Origin: UBA1426 sp052034085 | Lineage (GTDB): Bacteria > Bacillota > Clostridia > Peptostreptococcales > Anaerovoracaceae | DNA length: 64,000 nucleotides | Reading direction: 5' to 3' | NCBI GenBank assembly: GCA_052034085.1 | Contig: JBPOJA010000010.1 | Span: 19,583-83,582 of the forward strand | In this document: piece after piece, positions 24,717 to 34,681 of the stretch | How positions within the stretch are numbered: the stretch's first letter is position 1 | How the letters are laid out: the number at the start of each line of letters is the position of its first letter | The notes under the pieces: generated by a model | The model's input: the letters and a program-made list of their open reading frames with translations, nothing else | What the model was told of the DNA's origin: nothing | Databases searched by the model: none | Made by a program: the position numbers and the translations under genes

Positions 24717-25742
24717 AAGGTCAAAAATTTCTCTGTTAATCCTCTTTACGGGGGCTTTGGTCAGATTGGCGCAGACAGTAATGGACAGGTCAAGCTCAGG
24801 ACACAGCCAGTAACTTGCCCTGAAGCCCTCATCATTTCCTTCATGTCCGTAGAAAACATAATTGTTCTGCTCCCGTTTAAACCAGGAAAGGCAGATTTTT
24901 TCCCCGCTGTTTGGAACAGTGCCGTGCTCCTCCCAGGCTTTTTGCATTGCCTCATGACCGAGAATTTTACCTGTCATATATTTTTGTGCAAAAATATTCA
25001 TGTCTTGCAATGTAGAAGTTAATGTTGAACTGGGACCATGGGCTCTGTTGTACGGGAAATGTGCAACCCTTCTTAGCCTGTTTTCCTTATCTTTTTCATG
25101 CGGGGTGCAAAGACTATTCTTATTCCGCCTGAAGCTTAATAAATCCGATTCATCCATGCCGAGTGGCACGAAAATATTTTTCTCCACATATTCCTCGAAA
25201 CTTAAGCCGGAAATTTCCGAGATAATCAGTCCAAGGACTTCATATGCGATATTGCTGTACGCAAAGTTTCCCTCTCCGGGTGCAAAAAGAAGCCGTGAGC
25301 TTTTAACTTCATCGGAATACACATACCGGGACAGAGCTGAATCGTCTGTTTCCGGATCATACCAGCGGTAATCTTCCACGTCAGGCATACCTGATGTGTG
25401 GGAAAGCATTTGTTCTATTGTAATGCTTTTATATCTTTCGTCTGCCATCTTAAACTCCGGCAGATAGTAAATGAGCCGTTCTGAAAAATCAATCATTTTC
25501 CTTTCCCAAAGCTGAAGCATTGACGTGCCGACAAGTAGCTTTGTGACCGAAGCCATGTGAAACACGTGGTCTGTTTTCAGAGGTTTATTGTCGATTGCAT
25601 CCTGACAGCCGGCGACAAAACGGAAACTGCCGCTTTCGCCGGGTCCTAAAGACAGGCCGATTCCAAGCCCGGGCAAATCATAATAATAGAGGGCCTTGTC
25701 TATATGTTTATGGATTTGTTCCTCGTTTAAGTTGATTGCCAT
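24702..25742 (-). CDS. Serine hydrolase, class C beta-lactamase-like
   Basis: 346 residues of the penicillin-binding-protein-like/beta-lactamase class C superfamily. The SxxK motif is ASVTK (near 66-70), and YSN follows in FAYSNIAYEVLG (near 160). FYGHEGNDEGFRASY supplies the third (HxG-like) box. There is no signal peptide, so it is probably cytoplasmic; esterase or D-aminopeptidase activity is as likely as anything to do with antibiotics. AAGGAG precedes the ATG at 25742. It is divergent from the aldo/keto reductase gene. Confidence 0.87.
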   Translation of the reverse strand: MAINLNEEQIHKHIDKALYYYDLPGLGIGLSLGPGESGSFRFVAGCQDAIDNKPLKTDHVFHMASVTKLLVGTSMLQLWERKMIDFSERLIYYLPEFKMADERYKSITIEQMLSHTSGMPDVEDYRWYDPETDDSALSRYVYSDEVKSSRLLFAPGEGNFAYSNIAYEVLGLIISEISGLSFEEYVEKNIFVPLGMDESDLLSFRRNKNSLCTPHEKDKENRLRRVAHFPYNRAHGPSSTLTSTLQDMNIFAQKYMTGKILGHEAMQKAWEEHGTVPNSGEKICLSWFKREQNNYVFYGHEGNDEGFRASYWLCPELDLSITVCANLTKAPVKRINREIFDLLLGK

Positions 25743-25790
25743 ATAAAAACTCCTTATACTAATATTATATCATAGCGGAGGACAAAACTG

Positions 25791-26921
25791 ATGCAGTACA
25801 GAGAATATAAAAATACCGGAGAAATGCTATCCCTTCTCGGCTTTGGAACCATGAGACTGCCGGTTATCAATGGCAATGAAGGCATTATTGACGAGGAAGA
25901 AGCCATAGATATGATCAGGTACGCCATCGACAAGGGTGTGAATTATGTTGATACGGCTTATATGTATCATGAAGGCAAAAGTGAAATAGTTTTGGGAAAG
26001 GCATTAAAAAATGGCTACAGGGAGAAAGTTTTTCTGGCAGACAAAATGCCCATGTGGTGGACTAAGGCGGCCGGTGGTATTGAAGCCTTGTTCGAGGAAC
26101 AGTTTCAGCGACTGGGTGTAACCAAAATAGATTATTATCTGGTGCACAATTTGACAAAAAGCATATGGCAGCATGCAAAGGATGCCGGGCTCATGCCATT
26201 TCTTGAGGAACAAAGGGACCGAGGGCGTATAGGGAAGATAGGATTTTCCTTTCATGATGATCTTGAGACCTTTAAAAAAATCGTGGATGAATATCCATGG
26301 GAGTTCTGCCAGATTCAGCTTAATTATATGGACAAAGAATTCCAGGCAGGGGTTGAAGGCCTGAAATATGCAGGCAGCAAAGGGATTTCCGTAATTGTAA
26401 TGGAACCCCTAAAAGGAGGCAAACTTGTCAGTTTTATTCCTGATACCGTTAAAAAGGTATGGGACGAGGCGGATATCAAGAGGAGCCCTGCAGAGTGGGC
26501 ATTTCGTTATGTAGCTGATTTTCCCGAAGTCCTGACCATTTTAAGCGGAATGAGCAGATTTTCCGATATAGACGAGAACTTGAGAATTTTAGGAGAAGCA
26601 AAGCCGCAAAGCCTTACAGATAAGGAAAAAATACTTATCGATGAAGCGGCCGCAGAATACAACAAACTGATAAAAGCGGCCTGTACTGCATGCAGGTATT
26701 GTCTGCCGTGCCGGGTTGATATAGATATTCCTCACGTAATGGATTTATACAATCAATGGCACATATACAAAGCAAAAAGAACATCAAAAAGAGAGTATGG
26801 CCTGATTCCTGCAGGGAAAAGGCCTTCAGACTGTATTTCTTGCAGACAATGTGAAGAGCAGTGCCCTCAGCATCTGCCGATTTCTGATATTATGAGAGAG
26901 ATGGCAGGATTGATGGAATAA
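25791..26921 (+). CDS. Aldo/keto reductase with C-terminal ferredoxin-like domain
   Basis: 376 residues. The AKR barrel has LGFGTMRLP, the catalytic Tyr in VDTAYMYHEGKSE and KIDYYLVHNL. Residues from about 300 carry eight cysteines as CTACRYCLPC and CISCRQCEEQCPQH, typical of the Fe-S-containing AKR group of anaerobes. It reduces or oxidises an unknown carbonyl substrate. GCGGAGGACAAAACTG precedes the ATG. It converges on the hypothetical gene at 26925 with three bases between them. Confidence 0.9.
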   Translation: MQYREYKNTGEMLSLLGFGTMRLPVINGNEGIIDEEEAIDMIRYAIDKGVNYVDTAYMYHEGKSEIVLGKALKNGYREKVFLADKMPMWWTKAAGGIEALFEEQFQRLGVTKIDYYLVHNLTKSIWQHAKDAGLMPFLEEQRDRGRIGKIGFSFHDDLETFKKIVDEYPWEFCQIQLNYMDKEFQAGVEGLKYAGSKGISVIVMEPLKGGKLVSFIPDTVKKVWDEADIKRSPAEWAFRYVADFPEVLTILSGMSRFSDIDENLRILGEAKPQSLTDKEKILIDEAAAEYNKLIKAACTACRYCLPCRVDIDIPHVMDLYNQWHIYKAKRTSKREYGLIPAGKRPSDCISCRQCEEQCPQHLPISDIMREMAGLME

Positions 26922-26924
26922 GAA

Positions 26925-28121
26925 CTACTGCAGGGACAGAATATAATCCTCAAAATCTTCGTAACCGCTTTGGATAAAATCATAAACCACAGGCTCTTTG
27001 AATTCGTATTTTGCCGTTGGCATAAGCATCATGCTCATGGAGCCCTTCTGCAGGAATTTTTCCAGTTCATGGATTTTATCCAGACTATATGCAGCCAGGA
27101 GCAGCTGCCCATAGTCAGATACGTAAAACAGGCCGTGAATATCTTCGTTCAGCCTGAAAACCTTTTTGTTGACATGTTCATTGTCTTTATTAAACTCCAT
27201 GTAAAGGCGCCCGTTTTCATGCTGGGTCTTCAAGGCGCCTGCCATAAGAGGGAGAAATACTTCATCAAAACTTTCCGGCTCTGCTAAAATTTCATAAACA
27301 CTCACATATTCTGAACGGTTCAAAAGCATGAGAGCTTCAGTCGTTGAAACTTTGAAGGAGGAGTTTACCAGTGCATCTTCTATCAGTTCTTTGGAAACCT
27401 TAATTTCCAGCAGCGCCATCTCATATTCCCCATCCCTGTCTATCAGGGCTTCGCATAGATAGGATGATATACCTTTGTGAGTTTCGTGCTTTTCTATTGT
27501 ATTTTTGCAAAGAGTCCCCGGATTTTTAAACATGCCTTCGAGAGGGTCCTGATCTTTTGCAAGCAGATATCCTGAACCTTTGCAATCATGAGCAAGGCTT
27601 CGCATCAGATAATAATTGATCAGATGGTAATCAGATTTGATGGGTGTGCAAGTCTTTTTCTCAAGGAGGTTCTTTTCGGCGGGAGTAAGTGCAGGTATAT
27701 CTTTTAATAAACTCAGATACTGTTCCTTTGGTTCTGCCAGGGGGGCTCCGAGCTTTTCACTGCCCGATACAAATTCGCCCAGCAGGTTCAGGGCTTCAGC
27801 CTCGCTCAAAGGATTCTTCATACCCCCCAGGCCTCCTATGAGATTTTGTTCGATTACGTTAAGCAGGTCGGGAAGGTCTCCCTGAAGGCTTTCATAAGTG
27901 TCGAGCCCGTATTCTTCTGCATCGTAATAGAAAAACTGGTGGAATGGAGTATTTTCCCATTCACCTATTATTTCCCAGCTGATGGACAGACCCAATACCC
28001 CCATTAGCCGGGTATCTGTTACATAGGCGCTGATGAAAATAAGCTCATCCGGTTGAAAAGAGGCTACATCCCCTTTACCGCCTTTTATGACTTTGAAATT
28101 GTGATTTTTGATTTTTGCCAT
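26925..28121 (-). CDS. Hypothetical protein
   Basis: 398 residues from the ATG at 28121, which has AAAGGAGTTTCC upstream; an in-frame codon 66 bp earlier is less likely. I do not recognise the family. It is acidic, soluble and without signal peptide, membrane helix or cysteine-metal motif. The start MAKIKNHNFKVIKGG and the stretches FYYDAEEYGLDTYESL, AEKNLLEKKTCTPIKSDYHLINYYLMRSLAHDC and VYDFIQSGYEDFEDYILSLQ are the most distinctive parts. It is divergent from the SAM-riboswitch operon. Confidence 0.75.
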   Translation of the reverse strand: MAKIKNHNFKVIKGGKGDVASFQPDELIFISAYVTDTRLMGVLGLSISWEIIGEWENTPFHQFFYYDAEEYGLDTYESLQGDLPDLLNVIEQNLIGGLGGMKNPLSEAEALNLLGEFVSGSEKLGAPLAEPKEQYLSLLKDIPALTPAEKNLLEKKTCTPIKSDYHLINYYLMRSLAHDCKGSGYLLAKDQDPLEGMFKNPGTLCKNTIEKHETHKGISSYLCEALIDRDGEYEMALLEIKVSKELIEDALVNSSFKVSTTEALMLLNRSEYVSVYEILAEPESFDEVFLPLMAGALKTQHENGRLYMEFNKDNEHVNKKVFRLNEDIHGLFYVSDYGQLLLAAYSLDKIHELEKFLQKGSMSMMLMPTAKYEFKEPVVYDFIQSGYEDFEDYILSLQ

Positions 28122-28174
28122 GGAAACTCCTTTGGAAGCAGTATACTTTAAAAGCTGTCGGAGTTCAAATTCGT

Positions 28175-28203
28175 TTGACAAAAACACTCGAAAACATTAA
28201 AAT
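28175..28203 (+). promoter_or_regulatory. Promoter of the metK operon
   Basis: TTGACA (28175-28180), a 17-bp spacer and TAAAAT (28198-28203) lie just ahead of the SAM-I riboswitch, placing the transcript start near 28210. Confidence 0.8.
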
Positions 28204-28223
28204 ATACTGGTAAAGTGCATAAA

Positions 28224-28372
28224 CCTTATCGAGAGAGGCTGAGGGAATAGGCCCAGTGAAGCCCGGCAACCTGATCGCCACCCGGCGGAAAAGGTGCTAA
28301 ATCCTACAGAGTAATTCTGAGAGATGAGGGGAACAAAGTGAAGCTTATCCCCGTTTAAAAAGGGGATATTTT
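28224..28372 (+). promoter_or_regulatory. SAM-I riboswitch (S box) with terminator
   Basis: The aptamer runs from CCTTATC (28224-28230) to GATGAGG (28323-28329), which form P1. Between them are the S-box elements GAGAGAGGCTGAGGGA, GCCCAGTGAAGCCCGGCAACC and AAGGTGCTAAATCC. The expression platform is a terminator: ATCCCC (28347-28352) with GGGGAT (28362-28367), then ATTTT. GGGGA at 28328-28332 can instead pair with TCCCC of the terminator, joining P1 to antitermination. High S-adenosylmethionine should stop transcription of metK and what follows. Confidence 0.95.
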
Positions 28373-28411
28373 AATAAGACAGAGTATTTCCCCCGGAAAG
28401 GAAAGAAAAAA

Positions 28412-29608
28412 ATGGCAAAACGACTTTTTACATCGGAGTCGGTTACAGAGGGTCATCCCGACAAAATCTGTGATCAGATTTCGGATGCGGTTCTGGACGA
28501 AGCCCTGAGCAAGGACCCGGGAGCCAGGGTCGCAATCGAAACCGCCGCAACTACCGGCATGGTGCTGGTAATGGGAGAAATGTCCACAAGCTGCTATGTG
28601 GATATACCGAAAATAGCGAGAAAAGTTATCATTGATATAGGCTATAATCAGAGTGATTACGGGTTTGACGGCAATACCTGTGCTGTTCTGACGGCCATAG
28701 ACGAGCAATCGTCGGATATAGCGCTGGGAGTGAACAAGGCCATGGAATATAAAAGCGAGGCCAACGGTCAAAACGGCATTGTTCCCGAAGAAGATCTTGA
28801 CAGCCTGGGAGCGGGCGATCAGGGCATTATGTTTGGATATGCATCCAATGAGACCCCAGAACTTATGCCCATGGCCATATCATATGCCCATAAGCTTGCG
28901 GCAAAAATGTCACAGGTGCGCAAAGATGGGGAACTCGAATACCTGAGACCGGACGGAAAAACCCAGGTAACAGTGGAATATGAAGGGGACAGACCGGTAA
29001 GAATCGATACCATTGTTATATCCTCACAGCATCATCCGGCGGTGAAAGCAAAGGATATGAAAAACGACATTATTGAAAAAATAATAAAGCCGATAATACC
29101 GGAAGAACTGCTTGACAGCAGGACGAATTACTATGTTAATCCAACGGGCAGGTTCGTGGTTGGCGGACCACACGGAGATTCGGGCCTGACCGGCAGAAAA
29201 ATAATAGTGGACACATATGGTGGTTATGGCAATCACGGCGGAGGATCTTTTTCAGGGAAAGACCCTACAAAGGTTGACAGATCGGCTTCCTATATGGCCC
29301 GCTACATTGCAAAAAATATTGTGGCAGCAGGGCTTGCGGATAAATGTGAAATTCAGTTTGCCTACGCAATAGGAGTGGCAAAACCCGTATCAGTTTTTGT
29401 GGACAGTTTCGGCACAGGAAAAATTTCAGACGAAGATTTGCAGAAACTGATAGATGAGAATTTCGATTTAAGGCCCGGAGCAATTATAAGAAACCTGAAT
29501 CTGAGAAGACCTATATACAGACAGCTGGCTGCCTATGGTCACTTTGGCAGACCTGAGCTGGATCTTCCCTGGGAAAAAATTGATGAAGCGGACAGATTGT
29601 TGAAGTAA
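28412..29608 (+). CDS. metK: S-adenosylmethionine synthetase
   Basis: 398 residues. Forms S-adenosylmethionine from methionine and ATP in the cytoplasm. The N-terminal TSESVTEGHPDKICDQISDAVLD, the GAGDQGIMFGYA block (near 130) and GGGSFSGKDPTKVDRSASY (near 275) are the family signatures; length is normal. GGAAAGGAAAGAAAAA precedes the ATG. It is first in an operon under a SAM-I riboswitch, a direct feedback loop, and is followed 9 bp later by aspartokinase. Confidence 0.98.
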   Translation: MAKRLFTSESVTEGHPDKICDQISDAVLDEALSKDPGARVAIETAATTGMVLVMGEMSTSCYVDIPKIARKVIIDIGYNQSDYGFDGNTCAVLTAIDEQSSDIALGVNKAMEYKSEANGQNGIVPEEDLDSLGAGDQGIMFGYASNETPELMPMAISYAHKLAAKMSQVRKDGELEYLRPDGKTQVTVEYEGDRPVRIDTIVISSQHHPAVKAKDMKNDIIEKIIKPIIPEELLDSRTNYYVNPTGRFVVGGPHGDSGLTGRKIIVDTYGGYGNHGGGSFSGKDPTKVDRSASYMARYIAKNIVAAGLADKCEIQFAYAIGVAKPVSVFVDSFGTGKISDEDLQKLIDENFDLRPGAIIRNLNLRRPIYRQLAAYGHFGRPELDLPWEKIDEADRLLK

Positions 29609-29617
29609 GGAGTAAAA

Positions 29618-30937
29618 ATGGGTGTAATAGTATCGAAATTTGGCGGGAGCTCCGTTGCGGACGTCATACAGCTGGCAAAATTAAAAAGCATTATTGAAGC
29701 TGATGAAAAGAGAAAAATCGTCATTGTATCAGCGCCGGGAAAACGGTTTGATCAGGACAGCAAGGTGACAGACCTGTTATATCTGTGCAAAACGCATATA
29801 GATCACAACATTGATTATCGGCAGATTTTTCAGGTTGTGAAAGACAGATTTATGGCGCTCAGCATGAGCCTCCATATAGAGGTGGATCTTGAAAAGGAAT
29901 TTGACATCATAGAGCAAAGATTGTCTGAAGGAGTTGGAGAAGCCTACATCGCCAGCAGGGGCGAGTATCTGACAGCCCTGCTTGTGTCTGCCTACCTTGG
30001 ATATGATTTTGTGGACACTGAAGGCCTGATTTGTTTTGACCAGAGAGGCAAGCTTATGGAAGAAGAAACCAATGCCCGTCTGGCAGAAGAACTGGCCAGG
30101 CATGAAAGAGCCGTGCTGCCGGGGTTTTACGGATCCGATCAGGAAGGTAAGGTTCAGACATTTTCCCGGGGCGGTTCCGATATTACAGGTGCGTTGGTGG
30201 CAAGGGCCATAAAAGCCGAAGTTTATGAAAACTGGACAGATGTTTCGGGCTTTATGATGGCAGATCCCAAGATAGTGAAGGATCCTCTTCTGATTGATGT
30301 AATCTCTTATAAGGAGCTGAGGGAATTATCCTATATGGGTGCATCCGTGCTTCACGAAGATGCCATACATCCCGCCAGAGCAGGCAGGATTCCCATAAGG
30401 ATTAAAAATACAAATGAGCCGGACCATCCCGGAACCCTGATAGTTTCCGATGCTACGGAAAGGGCAGAAGACAAAATCATTACAGGTATAGCCGGCAGCA
30501 AGGACTTCATAGTAATAGCTATTTACAAGAATATGATGAGCGCAGAAGCGGGATTCCTGAGAAGATGCCTGAGCATTCTGGAGGATTACGGAATCCCTGT
30601 GGAGCATATGCCCAGCGGCATTGACACGGTTTCCATAGTGCTTTCCAAAAAGAAAATCAACGGCAAGCTGGAGGATATTATTGAGGAAATGAAGAGGCGG
30701 GTCAACCCTGACAGCCTGGATGTTTACGATAATATGGCCCTTATAGCCACCGTTGGCCGGGGTATGAGTGCCCGACCCGGTGTTTCAGCCACATTATTTA
30801 CGGCCCTTTATAAGGCCGGCGTTAATATAAGAATGATAGACCAGGGTTCCAGCGAAATGAATATAATTGTAGGTGTTGAAAACGTAGATATGGAGAAGAG
30901 CATAAGAGCTATTTACGATGCCTTTTGCGGTGAATAA
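29618..30937 (+). CDS. Aspartokinase
   Basis: 439 residues. Phosphorylates aspartate at the head of the lysine, threonine and methionine pathways. KFGGSSVAD (7-15) and the GRGGSDITG-like FSRGGSDITGALVA (near 185) form the kinase site; two ACT domains fill the C terminus (about 290-439; MMSAEAGFLRRCLSILEDYGIPVEHM, GRGMSARPGVSATLFTALYKAGVNIRMIDQGSSEMNI). The organisation is that of single-polypeptide AKs of the YclM/ThrA type. Co-regulation with metK by SAM fits a role in methionine supply. Confidence 0.93.
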   Translation: MGVIVSKFGGSSVADVIQLAKLKSIIEADEKRKIVIVSAPGKRFDQDSKVTDLLYLCKTHIDHNIDYRQIFQVVKDRFMALSMSLHIEVDLEKEFDIIEQRLSEGVGEAYIASRGEYLTALLVSAYLGYDFVDTEGLICFDQRGKLMEEETNARLAEELARHERAVLPGFYGSDQEGKVQTFSRGGSDITGALVARAIKAEVYENWTDVSGFMMADPKIVKDPLLIDVISYKELRELSYMGASVLHEDAIHPARAGRIPIRIKNTNEPDHPGTLIVSDATERAEDKIITGIAGSKDFIVIAIYKNMMSAEAGFLRRCLSILEDYGIPVEHMPSGIDTVSIVLSKKKINGKLEDIIEEMKRRVNPDSLDVYDNMALIATVGRGMSARPGVSATLFTALYKAGVNIRMIDQGSSEMNIIVGVENVDMEKSIRAIYDAFCGE

Positions 30938-30940
30938 AGT

Positions 30941-33544
30941 ATGGGTTTATTAGAGAAAATATTTGGTGATCTGAATACCAAGGAACTGAAAAAGATAGAA
31001 GCCATAGTAGATGAAATCGAAGCCCTGGAACCGGAAATGGCTTCGAAGTCTGACGAAGAACTGAAAGCCATTACGCCGACTTTGAAAGAAAGGCTGGCAG
31101 CAGGGGAAACATTGGATGACATACTGCCGGAAGCTTTTGCCGCAGTAAGGGAAGCTTCGGTCCGGACTCTTGGCATGAGGCATTTCAGAGTACAGCTTAT
31201 AGGAGGTGTGGTTCTGCATCAGGGGCGGATAGCCGAGATGAAGACCGGTGAAGGAAAGACTCTCGTAGCTACTCTGCCGGCCTACTTAAACGCACTTGAA
31301 GGAAAGGGCGTGCACATAGTAACCGTTAACGATTATCTGGCTAAAAGAGATAAGGAATGGATGGGCCGGATATATGAATTTTTAGGCCTTACTGTAGGTT
31401 GTGTTATTCACGATATAAAAGGCGAGGAAAGAAAAGCAGCATACCTGGCCGACATCACTTATGGCACCAACAATGAATTCGGCTTCGACTATTTAAGGGA
31501 CAACATGGTCATCTATAAAGAGAATATGATGCAGGAAGCTTTGAACTATGCCATTGTGGACGAGGTGGACAGCATACTTGTGGATGAAGCAAGGACACCT
31601 CTTATCATTTCGGGGCAGGGTGAAAAATCAACCGACCTGTACCGTAAAGCAGACAAATTCGTTTCAGGCTTTCGCAATGAGATAGATTACACGGTAGATG
31701 AAAAGGACAGGACTGTTTCCCTGACTGAAGAAGGTGTGACCAAATGTGAAAAACATTTCAATGTGGAAAACTTTTCCGATCCCGAAAACATGGAACTGAA
31801 CCACCACATTATCCAGGCCCTGAAGGCCCAGAAGATAATGAAAAGAGATGTGGACTATATCGTCAAGGACGGCGAAATAGTTATTGTAGATGAATTTACG
31901 GGCAGGCTTATGTTCGGACGGCGTTACAGCGAAGGACTCCATCAGGCAATAGAAGCAAAAGAAGGCCTTCATGTGCGTCAGGAATCCAAAACTCTGGCTA
32001 CCATTACCCTGCAGAACTATTTCAGGATGTATCAGAAACTGGCAGGAATGACCGGTACCGCCAAGACAGAAGAGGAAGAGTTCAGGGAAATCTATAATAT
32101 GGACGTTGTGGAAATTCCCACCAACAAGCCCGTAATCAGGGAAGACATGGAAGATTCCATTTACAGCACAGAAAGAGGAAAGTACACAGCCATTGCAGAC
32201 CAGATAGAAGAAAGCCATTCAAAAGGTCAGCCTGTTCTGGTGGGAACAATATCCATCGAGAAATCAGAGGCCATCAGTGCCCTCTTAAAAAGGCGGGGCA
32301 TTAAGCACAATGTGCTGAACGCAAAGCAGCATGAAAGAGAAGCTGAAATAGTGGCTGATGCAGGCAAACTGGGAGCCGTAACCATAGCCACCAACATGGC
32401 AGGCCGTGGGACGGACATAATCCTGGGAGGAAGCGAAGGCAGTGAGGAAGACAGAAATAAAGTTGTTGAACTCGGCGGTCTGCATATCTTAGGCACAGAA
32501 CGCCATGAATCCAGACGGATAGACAATCAGCTGAGAGGTCGTTCAGGGCGTCAGGGAGACCCGGGTAAAACCCAGTTCTTCATTTCTCTGGAGGATGACC
32601 TCATGCGTCGTTTTGGCGGAGACAGAATACAGGGACTCGTGGGCAAGCTGGGTATGACCGAGGATACCCCCCTTGAGGCAGGCATGCTCACGAAGTCCAT
32701 TGAAAACGCGCAGAAAAGAGTTGAAGGCAGAAACTTCTCCATAAGAAAATATGTACTCCAATATGATGATGTCATGAATAAGCAAAGGGAGATTATTTAC
32801 GGGGAAAGACGGCGGGTTCTCTATGGTGAAGATCTGAAAGAACATATTCTTTCAATGGCAGAGGAGATTGCGGAAGAACAGTTGGATTTTGCCATATCAG
32901 GCTCCCGCTTTGCAGAGGAATGGGATTTGGAAGGTCTTGCCGGATCTTTGAAAAAATATTTCGGCCAATTCCCGGATTATAAGTATACGGAAGATGAAAT
33001 TCAGGACCTTGACGAGGAAACTCTGCGGGAAGATACCATTAAAACCATCAGGAAAATCTATGATGAAAAGGAAGCAGAAATCCAGCCCGACCGCATGCGT
33101 GAACTGGAAAGAATGATTCTTCTCCGGGTAGTGGACAACAAGTGGATGGACCACATAGATGCCATGGACCAGCTGCGTTACGGCATTGGGCTGAGAGCCC
33201 TGGGTCAGCAGGATCCGGCGGCCGCATATGCAAATGAAGGCTTCGAAATGTTTGACCTGATGATAAAATCCATCAAGGATGACACGGTACGCTTCTGTTT
33301 CAATGTGACCATACAGACTCAGACCGAAAGGAAGCAGGTCATGGATATAGGCATGGCCAAAAAAGATGATTTTCTGGACGATGACGGACCAACGGACGGA
33401 GGCGATTTTCCCCAGGCTGCACCGGTTCCGGAGAGGACAGGGAAGCAGACAACTGTGAGAAAAGAAGCTACAGCGGGTAGAAATGATCCATGCCCCTGTG
33501 GAAGCGGCAAAAAATATAAAAAATGTTGCGGAGCAAACAAATGA
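30941..33544 (+). CDS. secA: Preprotein translocase ATPase SecA
   Basis: 867 residues. Motor of the Sec export channel. Walker A is KTGEGKT (near 100-106); the DEAD-like box is DEVDSILVDEARTP (near 208); later motifs include ATNMAGRGTDI and RGRSGRQGDPG; the C terminus ends in the SEC-C zinc motif CPCGSGKKYKKCC. Length is usual for Firmicutes SecA. It starts 3 bp after the aspartokinase stop with only a weak GGTGA site, suggesting translational coupling, and overlaps the prfB ATG (ATGA). Confidence 0.98.
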   Translation: MGLLEKIFGDLNTKELKKIEAIVDEIEALEPEMASKSDEELKAITPTLKERLAAGETLDDILPEAFAAVREASVRTLGMRHFRVQLIGGVVLHQGRIAEMKTGEGKTLVATLPAYLNALEGKGVHIVTVNDYLAKRDKEWMGRIYEFLGLTVGCVIHDIKGEERKAAYLADITYGTNNEFGFDYLRDNMVIYKENMMQEALNYAIVDEVDSILVDEARTPLIISGQGEKSTDLYRKADKFVSGFRNEIDYTVDEKDRTVSLTEEGVTKCEKHFNVENFSDPENMELNHHIIQALKAQKIMKRDVDYIVKDGEIVIVDEFTGRLMFGRRYSEGLHQAIEAKEGLHVRQESKTLATITLQNYFRMYQKLAGMTGTAKTEEEEFREIYNMDVVEIPTNKPVIREDMEDSIYSTERGKYTAIADQIEESHSKGQPVLVGTISIEKSEAISALLKRRGIKHNVLNAKQHEREAEIVADAGKLGAVTIATNMAGRGTDIILGGSEGSEEDRNKVVELGGLHILGTERHESRRIDNQLRGRSGRQGDPGKTQFFISLEDDLMRRFGGDRIQGLVGKLGMTEDTPLEAGMLTKSIENAQKRVEGRNFSIRKYVLQYDDVMNKQREIIYGERRRVLYGEDLKEHILSMAEEIAEEQLDFAISGSRFAEEWDLEGLAGSLKKYFGQFPDYKYTEDEIQDLDEETLREDTIKTIRKIYDEKEAEIQPDRMRELERMILLRVVDNKWMDHIDAMDQLRYGIGLRALGQQDPAAAYANEGFEMFDLMIKSIKDDTVRFCFNVTIQTQTERKQVMDIGMAKKDDFLDDDGPTDGGDFPQAAPVPERTGKQTTVRKEATAGRNDPCPCGSGKKYKKCCGANK

Positions 33545-34642
33545 TAGCATTGGAAGAAATCAGGTATCAGCTGGAAGACGAGCCTGAAAAACTTAAAGAA
33601 TTGGGTGATTCTCTTTGACCTGTCGGGTTTAAAAGACAGGCTTGTTTCCATGACCAAAACCATGGAAAGTGTGGATTTCTGGGACGACCATGAAGAAGCC
33701 CAGAAAGTGCTTAAGGAAAAAAAGATGCTGGAAACCAAGATAGAGGAGTTTGAAAGCCTGGTTTCCAGCTTTGAAGATCTGGAAACCCTTATTGAACTGG
33801 CAGAGGAAGAAGACGATGAAAGCCTTTTGCCGGAAATTGAAGAGGCTCAAAGAAAATATACAAGGGAATTTGAAGATTTAAGAATCAAGACTCTTCTTCA
33901 TGGAGAGTATGACAGAAATAATGCAATTCTTTCCATACATGCAGGCAGCGGCGGACTTGATGCCCAGGACTGGGCGGAGATGCTGCTTCGCATGTATTCC
34001 CGCTGGGCGGAAGACAAGGGTTACAAGGTCAGTTTTCTTGATTTTCAGGATGACACTGAGGGCGGCATCAGGAATGCCACTCTTAAGGTTGAAGGCGACA
34101 ATGCCTACGGCTATCTGAAGAATGAAAAGGGAGTCCACAGAATAGTGAGGATTTCACCCTTTGATTCATCCGGACGCAGGCACACATCATTTGCGTCCGT
34201 GGATGTCATACCTGAACTGGATGATGACATCGAAGTGGAAATAAACCCCGATGATCTTAGGATCGATACATACAGATCCAGCGGCGCCGGTGGTCAGCAT
34301 GTCAACAAAACAGATTCTGCAATCAGAATTACCCACATTCCCACGAATATCGTGGTTGCCTGCCAAAATGAGCGGTCTCAACACCAGAACAAAGAAGTGG
34401 CTATGAAAATTTTAAAGGCCAGACTGTTGGAACTGGCGGAGCAGGAACATAAGGACAAAATAGATGAGCTGAAAGGCGACTACAGCCAGATTACCTGGGG
34501 AAGTCAGATCAGGTCCTATGTATTCCACCCTTATTCACTCGTCAAAGACCACAGGACCAATGCAGAAGTGGGGAATGTCTATGCAGTAATGGACGGTGAC
34601 CTGGACTATTTAATTAACGAAAAACTCAAAGCCGGAAACTAA
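33541..34642 (+). CDS. prfB: Peptide chain release factor 2 (programmed +1 frameshift)
   Basis: The gene begins at the ATG at 33541, overlapping secA, and reads 25 codons (MIALEEIRYQLEDEPEKL...) to CTT TGA at 33613-33618. A +1 shift then continues as GAC CTG (33617 onward) to give a 366-residue protein. The second part contains the GGQ motif (SSGAGGQHVNKTDSA), the RF2-type SPFD anticodon-like tripeptide region (ISPFDSSGRRHTS) and WGSQIRSYV. It releases peptides at UGA and UAA. The in-frame UGA provides feedback on RF2 level. Ends 39 bp before the preferred tex start. Confidence 0.97.
33604..33619 (+). promoter_or_regulatory. Programmed +1 frameshift site of prfB
   Basis: GGTGAT (33604-33609), complementary to the 16S 3' end, is followed by TCT and the slippery CTT TGA C (33613-33619). 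This matches the classical RF2 recoding site; here the internal Shine-Dalgarno element is the downstream half of the consensus (GGTGAT) rather than AGGGGG. Confidence 0.93.
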
Positions 34643-34681
34643 TTTGGTGCAATGAGTGCCGAACCGGTGTCGGAGACAGAT

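Noticed and set aside
24702..25742. Antibiotic-resistance beta-lactamase
   Set aside because: SxxK and YSN are shared by many serine hydrolases and there is no signal peptide, so resistance is not supported.
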